64,000 nt of DNA from Pseudomonas viridiflava. Lineage in GTDB: Bacteria; Pseudomonadota; Gammaproteobacteria; Pseudomonadales; Pseudomonadaceae. The notes under the pieces are model-generated. The model was not told the DNA's origin. It searched no databases and saw only the letters and a list, made by a program, of their open reading frames with translations. The DNA is taken from the NCBI RefSeq assembly GCF_900602065.1, contig NZ_UWFN01000209.1:62001-126000 (forward strand). Direction: 5' to 3'. Numbering within the stretch: position 1 is the stretch's first letter; every line of letters starts with the position of its first letter. This document shows positions 59,561-64,000 of the stretch, piece after piece. A program made the translations under genes and the position numbers.

Positions 59561-61936
59561 TCAAACCGGAGCCTGAGCCTCAGCCAGGAAGAACCAGGTT
59601 TCCAGCACGGAATCCGGGTTCAACGAAACGCTTTCAATGCCTTGATCCATCAGCCAGCGGGCAAGGTCCGGATGGTCTGAAGGACCCTGACCACAGATGC
59701 CAATGTACTTGCCAGCCTTGTTACAGGCTTGAATAGCGTTGGACAGCAGCTTCTTCACCGCCGGATTACGCTCATCAAACAGATGCGCGATGACCCCGGA
59801 GTCACGATCCAGGCCCAGAGTCAGCTGGGTCAGGTCGTTGGAGCCAATGGAGAAACCGTCGAAGTACTCCAGGAACTCCTCGGCCAGAATGGCGTTGGAC
59901 GGCAGTTCACACATCATGATCACGCGCAGGCCATTCTCGCCGCGTTTCAGACCGTTCTCGGCCAAGAGATCGATAACCTGACTGGCCTCGCCCAGGGTGC
60001 GCACGAACGGCACCATGATTTCGACGTTGGTCAGGCCCATTTCCTCACGAACACGCTTGAGGGCACGGCACTCCAGCTCGAAGCAATCGCGGAAGTTTTC
60101 ACTGATGTAACGTGAAGCCCCGCGGAAACCGAGCATCGGGTTTTCTTCTTCCGGCTCGTACATCTTGCCGCCGATCAGGTTGGCGTACTCGTTGGACTTG
60201 AAGTCCGATAGACGGACGATGACCTTTTTCGGAGTAAACGCTGCGGCCAGAGTACTGATGCCCTCGACCAGTTTCTCGACATAGAAACCCACCGGATCGT
60301 CGTAACCGGCGATGCGCTTGTCGACGCTGTCCTTGATGTCCAAAGGCAGGCTGTCGTAATTGAGCAATGCCTTGGGGTGCACGCCGATCATGCGGTTGAT
60401 GATGAATTCCAGACGCGCCAGGCCAACACCGGCATTGGGCAACTGGGCAAAGTCGAAAGCCCGGTCCGGGTTGCCGACGTTCATCATGATTTTGAACGGC
60501 AACTCAGGCATCGCATCGACCGAGTTGGTCTTGATGTCAAAGCCCAGCTCGCCCTCGAAGATGTAACCGGTGTCGCCCTCAGCACAGGAAACCGTTACGC
60601 CCTGGCCGTCCTGCAGCAACTGGGTCGCGTTACCGCACCCTACAACAGCCGGGATACCCAGCTCACGAGCGATGATCGCCGCGTGACAGGTACGGCCGCC
60701 ACGGTTGGTGACGATGGCGCTGGCGCGCTTCATCACCGGTTCCCAGTCCGGGTCGGTCATGTCGGAAACCAGAACGTCGCCGGGCTGGACCTTGTCCATC
60801 TCGGAAACGTCTTTGATGATCCGTACCTTGCCTGCGCCGATACGCTGACCGATAGCACGGCCTTCAACCAGCACAGTGCCGGTTTCCTTGAGCAGGTAGC
60901 GCTCCATGACATTGGCCTGAGCGCGGCTTTTCACGGTTTCCGGGCGTGCCTGAACGATGTACAGCTTGCCGTCATCACCGTCTTTGGCCCACTCGATGTC
61001 CATCGGTGCCTTGTAATGTTTCTCGATGATCATCGCCTGCTTGGCCAGCTCTGCGACTTCATCGTCACTCAGGCAGAAACGCGCGCGTTCAGCAGGCTCG
61101 ACGTCGACGGTTTTCACCGAACGACCGGCCTTGGCTTCTTCGCCGTAGATCATCTTGATGGCCTTGCTGCCCAGGTTACGGCGCAGGATGGCCGGACGAC
61201 CCGCAGCGAGGGTGCCCTTGTGTACATAGAACTCGTCAGGGTTGACCGCGCCCTGCACCACCGTTTCACCGAGGCCGTAAGCGCCGGTGATGAACACCAC
61301 GTCACGGAAGCCCGATTCGGTGTCCAGGGTGAACATGACGCCCGCCGTACCGGTTTCGGAGCGCACCATACGCTGCACACCCGCCGACAAGGCGACGAGC
61401 TTGTGATCAAAGCCCTGGTGGACGCGATAGGAAATGGCCCGATCGTTGAACAACGAGGCGAACACTTCCTTGGCCGCACGGATGACGTTTTCAACGCCGC
61501 GGATATTAAGAAAGGTTTCCTGCTGCCCGGCAAAGGACGCATCGGGAAGGTCTTCAGCGGTGGCGGAAGAACGCACGGCGACGGCGAGATTCGGGTTGCC
61601 TGCCGACAGTTCGGCAAAGGCAGTGCGGATTTCGGCGTTAAGCTTCTCGGGGAATTCGGCTTCCATGATCCACTGACGAATCTGCGCGCCGGTTTTGGCC
61701 AGTGCGTTGACATCGTCGACATCCAGAGCGTCCAGAGCTGCGTGAATCTGATCGTTCAGACCACTCAACTCAAGGAAATCACGGTAGGCCTGGGCCGTTG
61801 TGGCAAAGCCACCGGGCACCGAAACACCAGCACCGGCAAGGTTGCTGATCATTTCGCCGAGGGATGCGTTCTTGCCTCCCACATGCTCCACATCATGGAC
61901 GCCGAGCTTATCGAGGGAAACTACGTACTCTACCAA
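59561..61936 (-). CDS. ppsA: Phosphoenolpyruvate synthase
   Basis: 791 residues, TTG start with GGAGA 7 bases ahead; the N-terminus [20 protein letters not shown] agrees with other Pseudomonas enzymes. ATP-grasp domain ([40 protein letters not shown]), phosphohistidine domain ([19 protein letters not shown], catalytic His) and the C-terminal PEP/pyruvate TIM barrel ([35 protein letters not shown]). It converts pyruvate and ATP to PEP, AMP and Pi for gluconeogenesis. Divergent from ppsR. Confidence 0.97.
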   Translation of the reverse strand: MVEYVVSLDKLGVHDVEHVGGKNASLGEMISNLAGAGVSVPGGFATTAQAYRDFLELSGLNDQIHAALDALDVDDVNALAKTGAQIRQWIMEAEFPEKLNAEIRTAFAELSAGNPNLAVAVRSSATAEDLPDASFAGQQETFLNIRGVENVIRAAKEVFASLFNDRAISYRVHQGFDHKLVALSAGVQRMVRSETGTAGVMFTLDTESGFRDVVFITGAYGLGETVVQGAVNPDEFYVHKGTLAAGRPAILRRNLGSKAIKMIYGEEAKAGRSVKTVDVEPAERARFCLSDDEVAELAKQAMIIEKHYKAPMDIEWAKDGDDGKLYIVQARPETVKSRAQANVMERYLLKETGTVLVEGRAIGQRIGAGKVRIIKDVSEMDKVQPGDVLVSDMTDPDWEPVMKRASAIVTNRGGRTCHAAIIARELGIPAVVGCGNATQLLQDGQGVTVSCAEGDTGYIFEGELGFDIKTNSVDAMPELPFKIMMNVGNPDRAFDFAQLPNAGVGLARLEFIINRMIGVHPKALLNYDSLPLDIKDSVDKRIAGYDDPVGFYVEKLVEGISTLAAAFTPKKVIVRLSDFKSNEYANLIGGKMYEPEEENPMLGFRGASRYISENFRDCFELECRALKRVREEMGLTNVEIMVPFVRTLGEASQVIDLLAENGLKRGENGLRVIMMCELPSNAILAEEFLEYFDGFSIGSNDLTQLTLGLDRDSGVIAHLFDERNPAVKKLLSNAIQACNKAGKYIGICGQGPSDHPDLARWLMDQGIESVSLNPDSVLETWFFLAEAQAPV

Positions 61937-62127
61937 GGTGATCTCTCCACTAACTGTTTTGTTGTTGGGAAAAGCTCAGTGTCGGCTCAGCTACGGCATG
62001 GATCCAGACGTTTTTGGTCTGGCCATAAGCACGAACCTTTAAAAAAGTTGCGAATGCCAGTCACTCAGGTTCGCAAGCGCGCCTATGATATCCAACAATC
62101 GTCACCAGCTTAAGGCCAAAGGCGCAA

Positions 62128-62946
62128 ATGAAACGATCTGCTTTCTTCATCTCCGACGGCACCGGTATTACTGCCGAGACCCTTGGCCAGAGCCTGCTAG
62201 CGCAATTTGAGAACATTACGTTCAACAAGTTCACCAGGCCCTATATCGACAGCGTCGAGAAAGCGCGGGCGATGGTACAACAAATCAACAATGCCGCCGA
62301 GAAGGACGATGTCCGCCCGATCATCTTCGACACCATCGTCAATCAGGACATTCGCGAGATCCTGGCGACGTCCAATGGTTTCATGATCGACATCTTTTCG
62401 ACCTTCCTGGCACCGCTGGAGCAAGAGCTTAGTTCACACTCCTCCTACTCGGTGGGCAAATCGCACTCCATCGGCCACAACTCCAATTACATGGAGCGGA
62501 TCGAGGCGGTGAACTTTGCGCTGGACAACGACGATGGTGCCCGTACGCACTACTACGACAAGGCTGACATTATTCTGGTGGGGGTTTCCCGGTGCGGCAA
62601 AACCCCGACCTGTCTGTACATGGCCATGCAGTTCGGCATCCGCGCCGCCAATTACCCGCTGACCGAAGATGACATGGAGCGCCTTCAACTGCCGAACGCG
62701 CTGAAGGAACACCGCAACAAGTTGTTTGGCCTGACCATTGACCCGGATCGCCTGACTGCCATTCGCCACGAGCGCAAACCCAACAGCCGCTATTCCAGCT
62801 ATGCGCAGTGCGAATTCGAGGTTCGCGAAGTGGAGAGCCTGTTTCGCCGGGAAAACATCCCGCACATCAACTCCACCCATTTCTCCGTGGAAGAAATCTC
62901 CGCCAAGGTGCTGGTGGAAAAAGGCGTCGAGCGGCGTTTCAAGTAA
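62128..62946 (+). CDS. ppsR: PEP synthase regulatory protein (kinase/pyrophosphorylase)
   Basis: 272 residues, DUF299. [20 protein letters not shown] at the start and the P-loop-like [17 protein letters not shown] (about 150-166). It inactivates PpsA by ADP-dependent phosphorylation of a threonine next to the catalytic His and reactivates it by Pi-dependent phosphorolysis. Transcribed away from ppsA across a 191-base gap that must hold both promoters. Confidence 0.95.
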   Translation: MKRSAFFISDGTGITAETLGQSLLAQFENITFNKFTRPYIDSVEKARAMVQQINNAAEKDDVRPIIFDTIVNQDIREILATSNGFMIDIFSTFLAPLEQELSSHSSYSVGKSHSIGHNSNYMERIEAVNFALDNDDGARTHYYDKADIILVGVSRCGKTPTCLYMAMQFGIRAANYPLTEDDMERLQLPNALKEHRNKLFGLTIDPDRLTAIRHERKPNSRYSSYAQCEFEVREVESLFRRENIPHINSTHFSVEEISAKVLVEKGVERRFK

Positions 62947-62957
62947 TGCTTGAAATC

Positions 62958-63030
62958 TGTAGGAGCTGCCGCAGGCTGCGATGGCGGTGTGTCAGCGATA
63001 ACTGATCGCAGCCTTCGGCAGCTCCTACAG
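62958..63030. repeat. REP palindrome, copy 2
   Basis: Left arm from 62958 (TGTAGGAGCTGCCGCAGG) and right arm to 63030 (CCTTCGGCAGCTCCTACAG) pair over some 25 bases with one mismatch. Same element as 35969-36040. It follows the ppsR stop by 11 bases and may terminate it. Confidence 0.9.
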
Positions 63031-63079
63031 AAAATGCATTTCAATCCAGTAGTTTGATTAGGGCACTTGGCGCCCGCGC

Positions 63080-64000
63080 TCACCCCACCCACATCTCCAT
63101 AAACCGGTTAACCGCCATCCCCTCCAGTTGCTCCTGATCTTTGCACAAGGCAAAAATCTGTTCACAGCGCTGAGGGGGAAATCGGCTTGCCAGGTTGCTC
63201 TTGAACTTCGCCTCCAGCAGCGGGATGCCATCGGCACGGCGGCGGCGATGGCCTATGGGATATTCGATTTCGATACGGTCAGTGCTGGTCGTATCTTTGA
63301 AATACACCTGGATCGCATTGGCGATGGAGCGCTTTTCCGGATCCAGATAATCGCGGCTGTAGCGTTCCTCCTCAATGACCACCATCTTTTCGCGTAACTG
63401 GTCGATGATCGGGTGCGCGGCATGAAAGCTGTCTTCGTAATGCTCGGCCACCAGCGTGCCATAGACCAACGGCACGGCAATCATGTACTGCAGGCAATGA
63501 TCCCGGTCGGCAGAGTTCGCCAGCGGGCCTTCCTTGGAAATGATCCGGATCGCCGATTCATGGGTCGTGACGACAATTCTGTCGATCTCGGAAAGCCTGT
63601 TACGCACCAGCGGATGCAGGATCACGGCAGCTTCGCAAGCAGTCTGGGCATGAAACTCCGCAGGAAAACTGACTTTGAACAACACGTTTTCCATCACGTA
63701 GCTGCCGTACGGCTGGGACAGACTGAACTGACGCTTGCCCTCGGGCTTGAGCGCCAAGTCTCTATTAGTCTGGCTAAAGGAAACGTCATAAAAGCCCCAC
63801 TGCGCCGCGCTCAGTGCGCCAGGTATGCCCATTTCGCCACGCAGGGCAATATCCGCCAGCCGCACGCCGCGACTGCTGGCATCCCCCGCAGCCCATGATT
63901 TGCGCGAGCCTGCGTTGGGCGCATGCCGATAAGTACGCAGCGCCTGGCCATCAACAAACGCATGCGACAACGCCGACAGCATCTGCTCACGATTAGCGCC
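63080..64000 (-). CDS. prpD: 2-methylcitrate dehydratase PrpD, C-terminal part, partial
   Basis: The last 306 or so codons are in the window; the frame stays open through the right edge, so the start lies beyond it (usual length about 490). GQALRTYRHAPNAGSRKSWA and GDASSRGVRLADIALRGEMG, and KVSFPAEFHAQTACEAAVIL with the PAEFHAQTA signature of MmgE/PrpD, then the C-terminal VVTTHESAIRIISKEG. It dehydrates 2-methylcitrate in the propionate-degrading methylcitrate cycle. Confidence 0.93.
   Translation of the reverse strand, partial: GANREQMLSALSHAFVDGQALRTYRHAPNAGSRKSWAAGDASSRGVRLADIALRGEMGIPGALSAAQWGFYDVSFSQTNRDLALKPEGKRQFSLSQPYGSYVMENVLFKVSFPAEFHAQTACEAAVILHPLVRNRLSEIDRIVVTTHESAIRIISKEGPLANSADRDHCLQYMIAVPLVYGTLVAEHYEDSFHAAHPIIDQLREKMVVIEEERYSRDYLDPEKRSIANAIQVYFKDTTSTDRIEIEYPIGHRRRRADGIPLLEAKFKSNLASRFPPQRCEQIFALCKDQEQLEGMAVNRFMEMWVG

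Noticed and set aside
60377-62113. A 578-codon plus-strand frame across ppsA
   Set aside because: Shadow of the complementary strand of ppsA, which is full length with all motifs; long mirror frames are common where codon third positions are G/C.

Overview
The window is chromosomal DNA of a Pseudomonas, most likely from the P. syringae group or a close relative. This is inferred from gene content: pvdQ, dpkA (the product closely resembles, from memory, the P. syringae enzyme), the oprF-sigX-cmpX-crfX-cmaX block, rmf, rlmKL, the MoeA/MoaB/MobA set, and REP-type repeats typical of the genus. No rRNA, tRNA, CRISPR array, prophage or insertion sequence was seen. Most of it reads as core genome; the intergenic gaps carry REP palindromes and one larger repeat family.

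Layout. 1-3.9 kb: a sugar ABC transporter operon (rbsBAC, then rbsR running off the left edge) with a LacI-type operator. 3.9-9.7 kb: small hypothetical proteins, a secreted endonuclease I, a ParD-like antitoxin gene overlapping map, a small gene under a perfect LexA box, dpkA and a GNAT acetyltransferase. 9.9-24.2 kb: an orphan FecR-type regulator facing pvdQ, a Kef-type antiporter, a structured repeat, a glycosyltransferase, the molybdenum cofactor genes moaB-moeA and mobA, a pseudouridine synthase, sodC, and a PAP2-like/acyltransferase pair. 24.7-33.7 kb: a yqjD/yqjE/yqjK-type envelope stress operon, an EAL protein, dgt, and a BvgAS/RocSA-type phosphorelay (REC-only protein, NarL-type regulator, giant hybrid sensor kinase). 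33.7-42.8 kb: yggL, dacB, a CHASE-PAS-GGDEF cyclase, rlmKL, rmf and pyrD.

43-53.8 kb is a complete nitrate assimilation locus: nasS-nasT; nasA transporter plus a PP2C/Ser-Thr kinase fusion; FAD oxidoreductase, nitrate reductase and cobA. Each of its three transcription units is preceded by a sigma54 (-24/-12) promoter followed by a two-hairpin RNA with A..G hexaloops, then an intrinsic terminator. This is the expected target of the ANTAR antiterminator NasT. The nitrate sensor-regulator unit itself carries such a leader, which suggests autoregulation. The locus lacks a nitrite reductase catalytic module. MoaB, MoeA and MobA elsewhere in the window make the cofactor the reductase needs.

53.8-64 kb: oprF, sigX, cmpX, crfX, cmaX, rraA, an alpha/beta hydrolase, ppsA divergent from its regulator ppsR, and the 3' part of prpD running off the right edge.

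The most interesting material is (i) the three sigma54/ANTAR leaders, (ii) the RocSA-like phosphorelay with a receiver protein that looks like RocR without its EAL domain, (iii) the LexA-boxed 65-residue protein, (iv) the ParD-like/map overlap under a palindromic operator, and (v) a cloverleaf-folding repeat near 16.3 kb. All functional statements are from reading the sequence and from memory of families; no database search was run.
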